Shown here piece by piece: positions 22,472 through 33,372 of a stretch of 64,000 nt of DNA. Source of the DNA: Taeniopygia guttata (lineage: Eukaryota; Chordata; Aves; Passeriformes; Estrildidae). A program made the translations under genes and the position numbers. The stretch spans positions 5,778,001-5,842,000 of the forward strand of contig NC_133063.1 in the NCBI RefSeq assembly GCF_048771995.1. Reading direction: 5' to 3'. A model generated the notes under the pieces. It searched no databases and was not told the origin of the DNA. It saw nothing but the letters and a program-made list of their open reading frames with translations. Positions within the stretch are counted from its first letter, which is position 1, and the number at the start of each line of letters is the position of its first letter.

Positions 22472-23130
22472 AGCCAGGCTAGAGCTGTGGGAGAGGGCTG
22501 GCTGTCAGGCTGCTGAGGAGGTGCCTGAAGCTGCTGAGTATGTCCTGTGCATTCTTTGTCCGATCCAGCAGTGGATTATAGTGTGTGTGCCTCAGCAAGA
22601 GCTGTAGCTCGTGTTCCTCCGTGATTTGGTGCTGGGAGAGAAATTTTGGACTCCCTCCAGAAGCCACTGTGATGCTAGGATGCAGGCAGGGAGCGCTTGG
22701 GGCATTCCTTTTGCTTTTGAGGGCAGCAGGGCCTGGGTGGGCTTTGCCTGAGCATCCCTCTAGAGTGAAGACAAAAGCAGGGATTGTTTTGGGAGCAGCA
22801 GGAGGCTGCGACCTAGCCAGTGGCTCAGTAAAAAGAGTGTGTGCTAGCCTGGCCAAAGTGAGCAGATGAGTTGGCTTCCTAGATTCCCTTTAGACTCCTG
22901 ACTTCCCACCAGTCATTGGAAATGACAAAACACTTGAGAAAAATGGATTGGCTGTGGGGCTGGTTTCATACTGCAGTTGTTTCTATGACTGTACTTCTGT
23001 TATTCCTTCTACAGATCACATCGGCCCCCACCATCTAAATCCCCACTCCGAAGGCTTTTCAAATGAAAACAAAGGAAACTTGCAGCAAAGCAATCGAGAA
23101 AGCAGAAGAGATGACCAGGACCACTTCAGG
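22472..23130 (+). pseudogene. Scraps of another PAK-like gene (exon 5 / intron 5, then 3' end)
   Basis: Near 22472-22870 the sequence follows the end of kinase exon 5 and intron 5 of gene 1 (GCTGCTGAgtatgtcc compared with CATGCTGAgtacgtcc; CAGCAAGAGCTGT; GGGCTTTGCCTGAGC), with a stop in the exon equivalent. From about 23030 it resembles the intron after exon 12 and the 3' part of the truncated paralogue (compare 20165-20225 and 21690-21740). These are non-functional remnants of a third kinase-gene lineage in unit 1. Confidence 0.55.
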
Positions 23131-23179
23131 ATTGCTTTCTCCAAAGGCAGCTTGGAGCTGGAGTCACAATAAAAGTCCT

Positions 23180-25825
23180 ACACACCCTCAAGTCTGTTGG
23201 ACAATTGCCTTCCTTGTCAGCCATGGAATAAGGCTCTATGTTCACTTCTGAATTGGCCATTCTTTCTTAAAGATGGAAAGTCCCTCTTAAGTGTGGCGTT
23301 CTAGTGTGGTTTGGATTTGGCAACCGTCTCCCTCCGTTACCAGCTCCAACCTACAGTGCCTCTGGAATGCTACCCATTGGCTAGCTTTTGCCCAGCTGTG
23401 GACTTCTGGATGAGGAAGAAAAGGCAATTGCATTTCCCAGTGAAGAGCAGGGCAGCCAAAACATCCTGTGGAGATAGAGGCTTTCAGCTGTGCACGCGGA
23501 GGCTTTTGGTTCCTGCTCGGTGTAGCCGGCACCTCTCCTCTGTGACTGCTCCTGCCTCCCGCCTGGCCATGGCTTGTAGGTACGAGGCTCTGCAAGTGGA
23601 ATGAAGAAGGTAGGCACGTCTGCTGGCAGCACAGGAGAGCAGAGAGCAGAGAGCTGGCAGGACCCTGGCCAGCAGAGCAAGGCACCCACCGGACCTGCTC
23701 TTTGTCAGCAGAAAAGGACCGGTGGGTGACGGCAGCCTTGGGGCTGTCTGGGGCTCAGCAATCATGAGAAGTCTCTGTGCTTGAATGGGTTTGTCCCTCT
23801 TTCTGTGCTTTCTGTTGTCCCTGTGCTCTGCGCTGTCTACCCAGGCCTGTGTAGCTGCGTGGCACAGATAAAGTGCAGGAGGGCCTCATTTGTCTGCCTT
23901 TTGAGGTGCCTGCTCACGGCAGCCTTTTCCATCTGCAAACTCCATCTGGAGAGTGACTCCCTCCCTGTGTTTGGTCCCAGAGGCCAGGGCCTGTCATCTG
24001 CAGTCCCAGGTGGCATTGAGGGCTACCCAGTGCCTCAGGCTGCTGTGACCCTAGCGCAAAACAACAGGAGACAGTGGTAGGTGGTTGTTTCCAAACTCAC
24101 ATCCTTCAGGGGCGGTGTGCCATGCGTGTCCTTTGTCCAGCCCAGCCACAGAGCTAGGCATCAGATCCAGGCACTGCTGCTGCCACTGCTGAATTCAGCA
24201 AGGATTTGGTGGTTGGTTTCCATCCCAGCAGAACCGGTCACTTATGACCACTGCATCCACTTGGCGCAGAAGTGAGCTGTGGTAGTCTGTTATTTTACAG
24301 TCTGTTCTTCTGTAGTATGTTTTAATATTCCTTGTTAGAAGTTTGTAGTGGTTGGTTCTATGCACCCCGTTTGGCTCAGTCCTGAGTTGTTTACCACAGT
24401 TTTCCCTGCCAAAATGTATGTCAATCCACATGTCAATCCACCTGTATACCTCCCTTGTTGCCTTGTCTTACCCCTGTCTCTCAAAGATAGCACACTCCTT
24501 TGGTTCTGGAGTGTTCCCTGTCTTTCATCCTTTCCTCAAAGCAGAATTGGATTGTGAGTTCTGCTCTCACCCCGTGTTGGCTTCTGTTGGGGAGCCCTTA
24601 CGCTGCACCCCTCCCCTAATGCCCTCCTATTGCTCAAAGGTTGTGTCCTCCCTGTGTTCCCCCTCCCCTTTACAAGTAGCCCCTTCAGGGTCAGATTTGT
24701 CACTTGCTCTGCCCTCCTTCGGGATTACATCTTTGGAGATTCAGACAAGTGTCCTTCTCTCATTGCTGTGCCTCTGCTGTGCTCCCCACGCCGCAGCGAT
24801 CACCGCCACCCGCGGCAGTCTCGGCACAGACTCGGGGTGGCCACTCGCGTGTCTGCCCTGCGGCCACCAGCGGGACAGCCAGCCGGCCAGCCTCCGTCCC
24901 GTGGCCAAAGAGAGCCAGACTCAGTGAGCCTGGCTGGCGTGTAGTTATGTGGGTCTCTTGGTTCTCTTTTTAAAAAGGGGGGTTTATGCTTCTTCCTTTC
25001 CCGTTGGTGATATCCTCACCAGACTGTCACTACTTCACAAATATTATGATGGTGGCTTAGTCTCTTCTTCTGGCAGTTCCATCAGGATTCATGAATTCTT
25101 CTTATCGAGTGCCATGGACTTTTGCACCTTCAGATCTCTTAAGTAAGCTTTTGAATCAGATCTGCTCTCTTCGTTTGCCCAGTCCGACCTTTGTTTCTGC
25201 AGCTTGCTGTGGCTAGATGTGAGGACCAGGCACATCTCAGACATTCTGACTGTTGTGAAATAAAACCTGTGATTGGAAGAAAGATCCTGTGAAGGTGGGA
25301 CAGCCCTGTTCTAAGCCAGCTTTTCTTTCCACCTAGAGATGCCCATCTGGACTCACCTTCTAGAGAGAGATATGGATGCTCATGGGTGAACAAACTGGCA
25401 CAAAAATTTTAGTTTGCATAAGAGGCATAAAAGACGCTAACTCTAAAAATTTGATCCTGCCTGCAGCCCTTTTTCCTCTTTTTCTTTTTGTCTAGCTATC
25501 CCAGATCCATACTATCTGTGCAGCAGTATCAATGTGGAACTACAGATTGGTAAACTTCTTTCTTCTCTTTCTCTCTTGGATGTCTTTCTTTCTCTCCTAC
25601 CTTGCTTTGTCTGGGCAAAGTGCACCTATCATATTTGACCTCTTACTCTGTATTGGAGTTTTTTGCAGCAATTGGAATGTAAGGGTTGTTAACCAGCACG
25701 TTTGAGACTAAATAGAGGACTACTTGCCAGAGTAAAGATGACTATATAATAAAAGTGTAAGAGTTCTCTATCACCTAGACTGGTGTCTTTGAACAACCGG
25801 ATGAGATTTTATTATCAACATCACC
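23180..25825. other. Unit 1-specific stretch without recognised gene
   Basis: No convincing gene, RNA or mobile element was seen. A GC-rich patch occurs at about 24780-24910. Several frames of up to 191 codons are open here on the + strand, but they lack recognisable domains and splice context. Confidence 0.4.
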
Positions 25826-25829
25826 TTCC

Positions 25830-26290
25830 TTACCTGGGTCCTTTTAAACATCACCTTACTTTCATGGATCATGCCACAGAGTACTTGCCAGTACTGAGGA
25901 AAAATACTCTTTGAGTACGGCAGTCTTGTCCAAATCCTGGAAAACCGGGTCTCCCATTTTCCTCTGGAGAGGAAAGAAGACCATTTGCCCTGCTCTTCCT
26001 TTTATCATGGATATATCTGTAGAAGGTTTTCTTGTTGCCTTTGATGTCTGTGGCCATACTTAACTAATCCCGGGGTCCTACCTATCCTTGCTTCCACCCT
26101 CTGTGTCCTTCTTTTTTGCACTTGAGATCTTCCAGGACCTTGTTCATCTATCCAGGCCTCCCAGAGTTTTTGCCTGTCTTTCTGTTTTCAGGATTCATTA
26201 CTCTTGAGCTTGGAGGAGGTAGTCCTTGAATATTACCTGCCTTTCTTATGCCTCTCTTCTTTCTAGGAGAAGAGAATTATCCCATGGTAG
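25830..26290 (-). repeat. CR1-like LINE coding fragment
   Basis: The - strand encodes a decayed stretch (for example IKGNKKTFYRYIHDKRK, near 26045-25995). This resembles the segment of CR1 ORF2 between endonuclease and reverse transcriptase. Flanking - strand sequence continues with stops and frame changes. The call rests on pattern memory of CR1 proteins. Confidence 0.55.
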
Positions 26291-26370
26291 CCTACCAAGC
26301 AGATCCCTGAAGAGGCCAACATCTGATTTCCTGAGTGTCCCGGATTGAGAAGCAAGATGTGTTAGATTTC

Positions 26371-28653
26371 CCTTGCTTCTGAATGGTCAGGTGTTTCTTA
26401 AACGTGGGAAAAGCCATATATGGGGTTTGTGGCATGGTCTGGAAGTGGGCAAAGGTCTTCTGACCTTGGTGCCTCCAGGCCAAAACCTCTAGTGGAGAGA
26501 CAGGCTGGCAGCAGTGACTAGAGGAGCAGAGTGGGGCAAAATGGAGCAGAGCAGTGGTGGCAGTGCAAGGCATGCTGCTGTGGCTGTGGTTGTGTTGCAG
26601 CTCTTGGGAAAGGTTGGGAGTGTCTGTGCTGCTGTGGGCAGAGGGGGAGGGAGCCGGGCTTCTCCACAGGCTCGGGCACAGGTGAGCGTCCAGTGGGAAG
26701 GCAAGTTCTGCCACGGGAACTAAGGCCAACATGTGGGAGTGAAGACTTGTGCAGTTTGGATCTGCGTGAGCCACTGTGGAGGCCTGTGGGCCTGCTGGAG
26801 GACTTCTTGGGGCTATGCCCTGGAAGAATGTCCTCTAGACTTTAACCTTTAACCTTTCCCATGGACTCCGGTTTTTCATTTCAATGTACATTGTTACATT
26901 ATTAGTGATATATAGTGATCATATAGTGATTGTTGAAAATCATTTACTGTGCGATGTTTGGTGGCAATTGGTGGTATATATGATGGTCATTTCAGTTGAA
27001 ATTTTAGTTGCACAATGTTTAGCAGACTTCCTTTCCCAGTTTTCGTTTTCACTGTCATGTGCCCCTGAACCCACTATTCCTGAGAAAGACAGGACTGGAG
27101 ATGGAACCTGCTCAAGAGCACAGGCCAGCCACCAGCCATCTGCCATCTGCCCTCCTTTTCCGTGCCCATGCCAGGAGGGCACTGGCCATGCCTCCCCGGA
27201 TTCTACCCTAACCCACCTTGTGACAGCCCTCAACCCTGCTCCTGCTTTCCTGTTGTATTAGCAGTCCCCGATTTTTGTTGTAATTCACGTTTCAGAGATT
27301 CCCGATACAGGAGACCCTCAGAAGCCAGTCACCCCAGTTCTTTTAATTATTTAGGCAGGAGAGTCGGCACCCTCCAGACAGCCGGAGGAGCGACTCTGGT
27401 GCCCCACAGGAGACCCGTGCCTGGCCACACCATAAGGTCCTCACAGGCTGGTCCCCCCTAAAGCCTTTTCTTTTGGCTTTTGTGTTTGGGGAAGGGCACC
27501 GGGGGCAGGTGCCATCGCCAGTCCTTTTGATTTTCTCTTCTCTTTTGATCTATGGGTAAGTGAGGGGGAATGAATTGGCAGAGAGATGCCTGGGACTCGG
27601 GCCCTTAGAAGTGAGGGGAAATGAAAATTGCATTTACTTCTTGTTTAGTTATTCTCTGCAGTATGAACTCACCTGTTTATTTTAGTTCTCAAGTTTAGTT
27701 CAAGTCTATGAAGTATTGTGTTGTTTTTAGTTAAGACAAGGTTATTATTTTGACTATGATTGTTATACCTTTCATTTTCAATAAATCCAAAAAGGGGGAG
27801 TTGTGGGAGCTTGTCCTGGAGGGGATGGGCCATGAAGTGACCACACATCAGACAATCAGTGAGCAACAGGAAGCCTTGGGAAAAGAAAAGCCACAATGGA
27901 TGACACCCAGAGAACTTCTGGTGAGCTTATCATAGAGAGTAAAGGACTCAGGGACCGACTGGGAGTGGGCATGCAGATCAACAGCCGTTGATTAGCCAGA
28001 TGGTTTCTGGAACTTTCTAGAACACGCTGGTTCCAGGCCTTCCCCAGCACTGCTCAGCTGCAGCTCTGCAGCTCATTGGCTTTGGACCAGCGTGTTTAAC
28101 TGGCTTCTCAGGTTCTGGGGCTGGCTTCATCCCAGCATTCAATTCCTGCTCTGCCCTGAGGCTGGCTATTACTTCAGGCTTCAAGGCGATTGGCAACTGA
28201 TTCAGCTCCTTTTCTAGCTGCTTGGCAACACAGAGCTCTCTGAGTCAAACCTCCATGCATATGGATACCGGGCATGGTCCTGTACTGGGATTTTCAAAGT
28301 TTCTTCTACCAAAATTCATGTTTTCTCCACCAGTAACTGTGGATAGTGCTAGTTTTTTCTAAGCAGTCTCCGTCTCTCTTCAGGGCTGGACAAGCTTTCT
28401 ATAGAAGCTTTTAGCAGATCTGTCAGTAGAGAGCAGTTCACATCATTTTCTGCATGACAATCTATTACTTTTCTGCCAGAAGATAGCAGCCTTGACTGAA
28501 AATTTGTTTCTCCGTTATTATGTCATGAGCAGTTACTGCTGGATCAAATGCCCATGTCACCTCAAGAATACCCTGCTCATTGTGCCAGTTCAAATGTAAG
28601 GCCCCTAAAAAGTTGCTCAGTGAGACACTTTAAAAGGACTTCAACTTGTTCAC
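26371..28653. other. Linker between kinase gene region and next unit, unit 1
   Basis: The linker is matched by 46264-48578 in unit 2. Its first part (to about 26870) is G-rich with no recognised gene. A purine tract CAAAAAGGGGGAG (27789-27800) followed by TTGTGGGAGC resembles a retroviral 3' internal/LTR border of a different element; its LTR end was not found. From about 28030 the - strand has coding-like fragments (see separate entry). Confidence 0.5.
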
Positions 28654-28790
28654 GAACTCTGATGTAGAAAAGCCGGAGAATTACTGACAAGATGTTCTCA
28701 AGAGGTCGGAACAACACAAAAATCTTCCCAGGCAACTTTTGAAAATCAGAGAACTTTGGCAAAACATTTAGAGCAGGAATCAATCAACAT
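28030..28790 (-). pseudogene. Unrecognised - strand coding-like fragment, unit 1/2 border
   Basis: Short - strand frames look coding-like but are broken. The better-preserved copy is at 47946-48760. The protein is not recognised. The fragment straddles the unit border, and its 5' part (as read on the - strand) lies at the start of the next unit. Confidence 0.3.
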
Positions 28791-30391
28791 AAAGCATTCC
28801 ATCAAACATTAACTTAGCGTATTCAACTTAAGGAATTCCAAGCCTGTTAGATTTTAAGTTACTGAAAAATCTGCGAGAATGAAATTGGAAGAACAAAGAG
28901 GAAGAGAGAATGAGAGAAAATATATAGAAAAGAACCAACACATCTGTCATTCCTGGTTCCAATGGTGTTCAGCTAATAGAATTCCAAGAGGAGGTAGGGC
29001 AAAGACATGTGGTTGCCACATAGCCTGAGTTAAAATCCCTTTGGCTATCCTGGGGCCTTCCCCCACATGGGGCTGCCACTCACGTGGCCATTTAGGAGCT
29101 GGGTTAGGGGTTCCAGACACAGGGGTGGAGCATTGCCTCCGCTGTGCCAGGGATCAGCGGCCACTGCTGGGCTGGGACACAGGCCTGGGAGTGTGGGGTG
29201 TGCAGAGCAGAGCATCACCTCTCCAGAGCGAGGCTTGATCTGCCCCTTTCCCCACATAAGCACCTGAAATGTTTGGAGCCAGCAATCTCTAGCCTCTCAC
29301 AACAAGGTTTCTGGGCCCCTGTGCTTCTTGGCTCTCAAGACTCCAAAGACTTGTGGCTGGATATTAAGAAACCTGCACTTTTATTGCTTCCAAAAGAGGC
29401 AGCATGAGGGTTTCTTTTTCTTTCTAAGACCTTCCCTTCTTTCTACGTCCTCAGCCTGAGATAGTCCTTGTAACGCCTCTCCTCTCTCCCCTTCTCCACA
29501 ACAATGGAGGGGGACAACGGAAAAACCAATCTATGAGAGGCCAGAAATGTTAGAAATGTTGCAATGTAGCAAGGAAAAAAAAAAAAAAAAGCAGCACTAT
29601 AGAACAATAAAAATAAAATTGTACAAAAGAGGTAATGACGTAACCGACAAAGGTGATATGTCACATAGAGCCCCCGGAACAAGGAGAAGATGGTGAGGGC
29701 TTTACAGAATGATTCTGATGGTAGATGGGCGCTGCTGGTACTGCCTGGAGCAGCTGTGGGCCTGCAGTGGCAGTTTCCTGCTCCCTCTCTGCAGCACTGG
29801 TGGTGGCAGGGGCGATGGTGATGGGTGTCTCTCCCTGCAGAGCTCTGTTTGGCACTGCCGCTACCATCAGTCCTCCACGCTGGGCGTGTGCGTGGGAATC
29901 GGATCTGCCGCTCCATTGCCTCTTCTTACCACCCTGCTGGGCTCCACTGGGCTTGGCTGGACTCCCTTTTGGCTTGGCTGAACTCACTTGGTATCAGTGT
30001 CACTACTCTGGGCTGCACTGTTCTGCTGGAGCAGAAAAGCAGCCTCACGTGCCACCCTGGACCTGATGGTTTCAGTTGTGTGTCAGAGCTGTCACTTCCG
30101 TGCCACTCATCTCAACCCCATGGCCTAAAAAATACTGTGGAAGGACAAGACTTGGGGGGAAAATGGTGGTGGTGCTTTGGTCCCAAGGCCTCTCTGCTAG
30201 AGGGAGCCAGACAGAAGGATCCCCCTTGCATTTCTGGCCATGGCATTTCCCTGCTGAAATCACACCCATGGCTGTGATGTAAAATGTTTGGAATAAACAG
30301 TGCTGAAAGATTCATGACCTGGTCTCTGTAGCTAGGAGAATCCTCTAAATGTAATTGAAGTAGTGATTCTCCTTGTTTGCTTCTTTTGAGA
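28654..30391. other. Non-coding stretch 5' of retroviral gag, unit 2
   Basis: This is the copy of the unit 1 5' stretch, with the same features and no recognised gene. Units 2 and 3 share five bases before the AATAAA near 30292 that unit 1 lacks. Confidence 0.5.
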
Positions 30392-32500
30392 ATGGAGAGT
30401 GTTGGATTGGTTTTGACTGAGGGCAGCAAGAGGGGTGATCCTTCAGTGAAAGGAGGTTTTGTGCAATTATTTCTGTTGATTTGGGATGTTGTGAAGGATA
30501 CTGAGAGTGGTCAAGATGGACGGGATAGTAAGACTAATCCATTGCACTATCCCCAGTTCTCCCTAGACCCCTTTCCCCACCGCACTCTCCTAGTCCCGCT
30601 TCCCCTGCACCGGGTAGACAGGGGGGAGCAGACCGTCCACAGAAGACGCAGGGTTGCCACCTTCTCCCTGGCTACCCCAGGTCCCCTCGGTACCTTCGCT
30701 CTGACAGTGTTGGTCATACTGTCAGAGACACTGTCCCTAACCCTTCTCCTAATCCCTCTTACCCTGTTAATAGTCCTAGTTGCTCTTAAGGAGGCTCTAT
30801 TCCACCAAACCCTTTCCTTTTCCCACCAAACCCTTTCCTTAACCCCTCGGGAGAGGTACCACAAAATGGCTGCTCCCTGTTGATGCCAACTTTACCATCA
30901 CAAGATGGCCGTTGCCACGTGGTGAGTACTTCTTCTCCCCAGAATCGCTTTTTACCCCCTCCCACACACACCCCAGACTCTCTTCTTCCTTTCCCTAACC
31001 CCTCCTCTTCCCTTGCAGCAATTAATCAAACCCCTCCCAGGTGCTATTGCACCACTCCACCCATTGCACCACCCCTTGAGGTTGCGTCACCTGGTCCCAC
31101 CCCTTTTCCCACAATGCTGACACCACCACCCTCTTCCTACGTCACTCCTGCGCAAGGCTCCACCCACCAGGACCCTGCCCATCACCTTCCTGTTTCCCAC
31201 ACCCCACCTTCTGGTTCCCACGGTGACTTGGGGGGTGGGAGTGCTGGGCCTGGAAAACAGAAAGTGGACAACAACACCAATCCTCTGTTCCTGGCTCCAG
31301 TAGCCTATAATGCAAGAGGGCAACACCCAAGATGGGAACCCCACTTGTATGAGTTCATAAGGGAGCTCTGTAAAAACAAATGTGAATTCGGCCCTAAAAG
31401 TGAATTCTTTAGGAGCATTTTAAAGGCAACATTTAACTCTAATACCATGGTCCCTGCCAATTTAAAGCATCTATTTAGTTGCCTGATCCCTCTATCAGAA
31501 TATAAAATGTGGGAAAGAACTTGGAAGAGATTAAAAACCAGCCAGACCAAGCTACTATATTGGCACTGCCTCATGTAAAGAATGACTTGGAAGGTAGGTG
31601 CTGGATGAAGCAAACACCTGCCACCTAACTTGGTCCATATAAGGTTCCTCACCAAACCTGATATGGAAGACTTGGGATATAATTTCCTGTGGTGTGTCAT
31701 TAAGGCAGCCCTTCAACGCAATGTTCCCTTTGAGTAGAGCTACCATTTTCTGCCAGACAGGTTATTGACAAGGAATGAATTTATATTTAGAGGTGAGGCA
31801 AAATATGTAAGGAAGTAATCTGAAAGACCCTACTGAAATCACAGAATATATTTATATTCTATCAGAATATAAAATGAGGGAAAGAACTTGGAAGAGATTA
31901 GCAGGGGACCTCCTTCTGGGTATTCTACAGAGCGCCGATTATGCCACTGACATAGAAGAAGAAGAAATCACCATAAACCACCTCGTTGGTGAGGGTGACT
32001 GGAGCCAGGCTCAGAAGCAGGCTGCAGGGATTCCTAGGGCTGTATTAGATCTTACAAAGGACACTGCAGAGCGGGCATTCCTTAGCATGCCCTCTAAGGA
32101 GCCTGTTATATCATATATTGCTCTTAAGCAGTCTGTTGCAGAGCCGTTTATTGACTTTGTGGACCAGGTGAGAGCTGCTGTAGAAAAGAGAGTGGAAGGG
32201 CAGGAGCTACAAGATCAGCTCATACTCGAGATCGTCACCACCAATGCCAATGAAGATTGTCAGTGGATCATCTTGGCACTCCCAGTGTCCCCTCCTCCGA
32301 TGCCTGATCAACTTCTTGAGGAGTGCACGAGGAAGGCCACCCAGATGGCTGGGGATGTGGTGAAGAAGCCATGGGAAAGGTTGTGGCTTCGACATTGGTG
32401 GCCCCGAGGCCTCCAACATCGAGGCCTTTTCCACCCAAATGCTGATGTTTCCATTGCAAGCAGGAGGGCCACTTTATCAGCCAGTGCCCCTTCCTAGGAA
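30392..32500 (+). pseudogene. gag: Retroviral gag, copy 2, interrupted by insertion
   Basis: ATG is at 30392. The capsid reads through the site of the copy 1 stop (CTA-TCA-GAA here), but enters unrelated sequence after 31533 and stops at 31576-31578. Gag resumes after the insertion at about 31858 and continues to a zinc knuckle at 32446-32487, again in another frame. The matrix/linker frame change is shared with copy 1. Confidence 0.85.
31491..31900. repeat. 324-bp insertion flanked by 43-bp direct duplication
   Basis: The 43 bp at 31491-31533 (TCTATCAGAATATAAAATGT onward) recur at 31858-31900 with one difference. Between them lie 324 bp that are absent from copies 1 and 3. The inserted sequence is A/T-rich with no clear TG...CA ends or poly-A tail. 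A 43-bp duplication is too long for an ordinary transposon target-site duplication. Confidence 0.85.
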
Positions 32501-32899
32501 TGGCACCTCCACAAGGGGGGAAAACAGGGGAGGGGAGACCTTAGACCAGCCAAAAAACTAACTGGGGAGCATGGACCTACCCCGTGCAATGATATAAATA
32601 GGGTAGGTCAAAGTGTTGCCATGAAGGCTGCTGTGCACCGTATCGTACTCGGTATCAGCAGCCAAGTGTATGCCACAGACAAAACAGAACCATACAGGCT
32701 CAGACTTACTAAAGCTATTCATTTTTCCAAGTAGGATTGGCACTTCATTACCGCAACAGCAGAGCTTCTACCCCATATTCGAGACTGTGAAACTCGCAGG
32801 CGGAACGACCTTCTGAACTGCAAATACCTTGTCATTGGGGACACTAAACACACCCCACATGAGATAGAAATCCCTCCTGCAATCCTCTCACTTGATCCT

Positions 32900-33372
32900 A
32901 GGACCTTGTATCTCATGGCGTGCTGTGTGCACCCCCCCAATTCCTGCCGGAGGGACAGATCATTGCACAGGCCATTCCAGTGCCTCCTCTTTTGTGTGAT
33001 GATCTGGACCCCTCTTTTTTTTACACCGAGACGCTGGGAGAGGAGAAGCCCCTCATATGGTGTGGCCTTAAGAGCGAGGGGCATTCCATCCAACTTCAGG
33101 GGATGATGGACATCGGGGCAGACGTGACGGTCATTCCTCCACACAAATGGCTGCCACAGTGGGAGCTGCAAAATGTAGGCAGCACGGTTTCAGGTGTAGG
33201 GGGTCCACAATTGGCACAGCAATCCAAGAGCATAGTCCAAATTACAGGGCCGAATGGGCAATTGGCCTCTGTACGCCCATTTGTTTTGAATTCAGAGTTC
33301 ACTCTCTGGAGGAGAGATGCCATGCCCCAGTGGGGGGCCAAATTAGAACTGCCAGCCTCTCAGGATTTTTAG
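32900..33372 (+). pseudogene. pro: Retroviral dUTPase-like / protease region, copy 2
   Basis: The open protease frame has the same FLPEGQIIAQAIP segment. The catalytic signature reads DIGAD (33109 onward) because ACC became ATC, so the conserved Thr next to the active-site Asp is lost. A run of C near 32930 also differs between copies and alters the upstream frame. Confidence 0.75.

Larger units (their letters stand above)
17550..26370. repeat. Unit 1-specific segment, with shared motif at both edges
   Basis: A motif of about 60 bp (GCTTCTGAATGGTCAGG onward, through AAAGCCATATATGGGGTT) occurs at 17561-17617 and again at 26376-26427. Unit 2 has it only once (46269-46321) and joins the flanks directly. 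The segment between holds kinase-gene remnants and CR1 scraps. Either unit 2 lost it by exchange between the two edge copies, or unit 1 gained it. Confidence 0.7.
1..28653. repeat. Tandem segmental duplication, unit 1 (5' end outside window)
   Basis: The sequence at position 1 recurs at 28654 and again at 48579, and near-identical sequence then follows in the same order: 5' stretch, retrovirus, kinase gene, linker. Unit 1 is longer than unit 2 mainly because it keeps an extra segment of about 8.8 kb (about 17550-26370) downstream of the kinase gene. The copies differ by scattered substitutions and small indels, judged by eye as a few percent; no identity was computed. Confidence 0.95.

Noticed and set aside
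24352..24944. Open frames of up to 191 codons on the + strand
   Set aside because: No recognisable domains, no splice-site support, and several overlapping frames are open at once.
26292..26774. 160-codon - strand Ser/His/Pro-rich frame, shorter in unit 2 (46260-46667)
   Set aside because: No domain or splice context, length not conserved, and alternative frames are open on the other strand.
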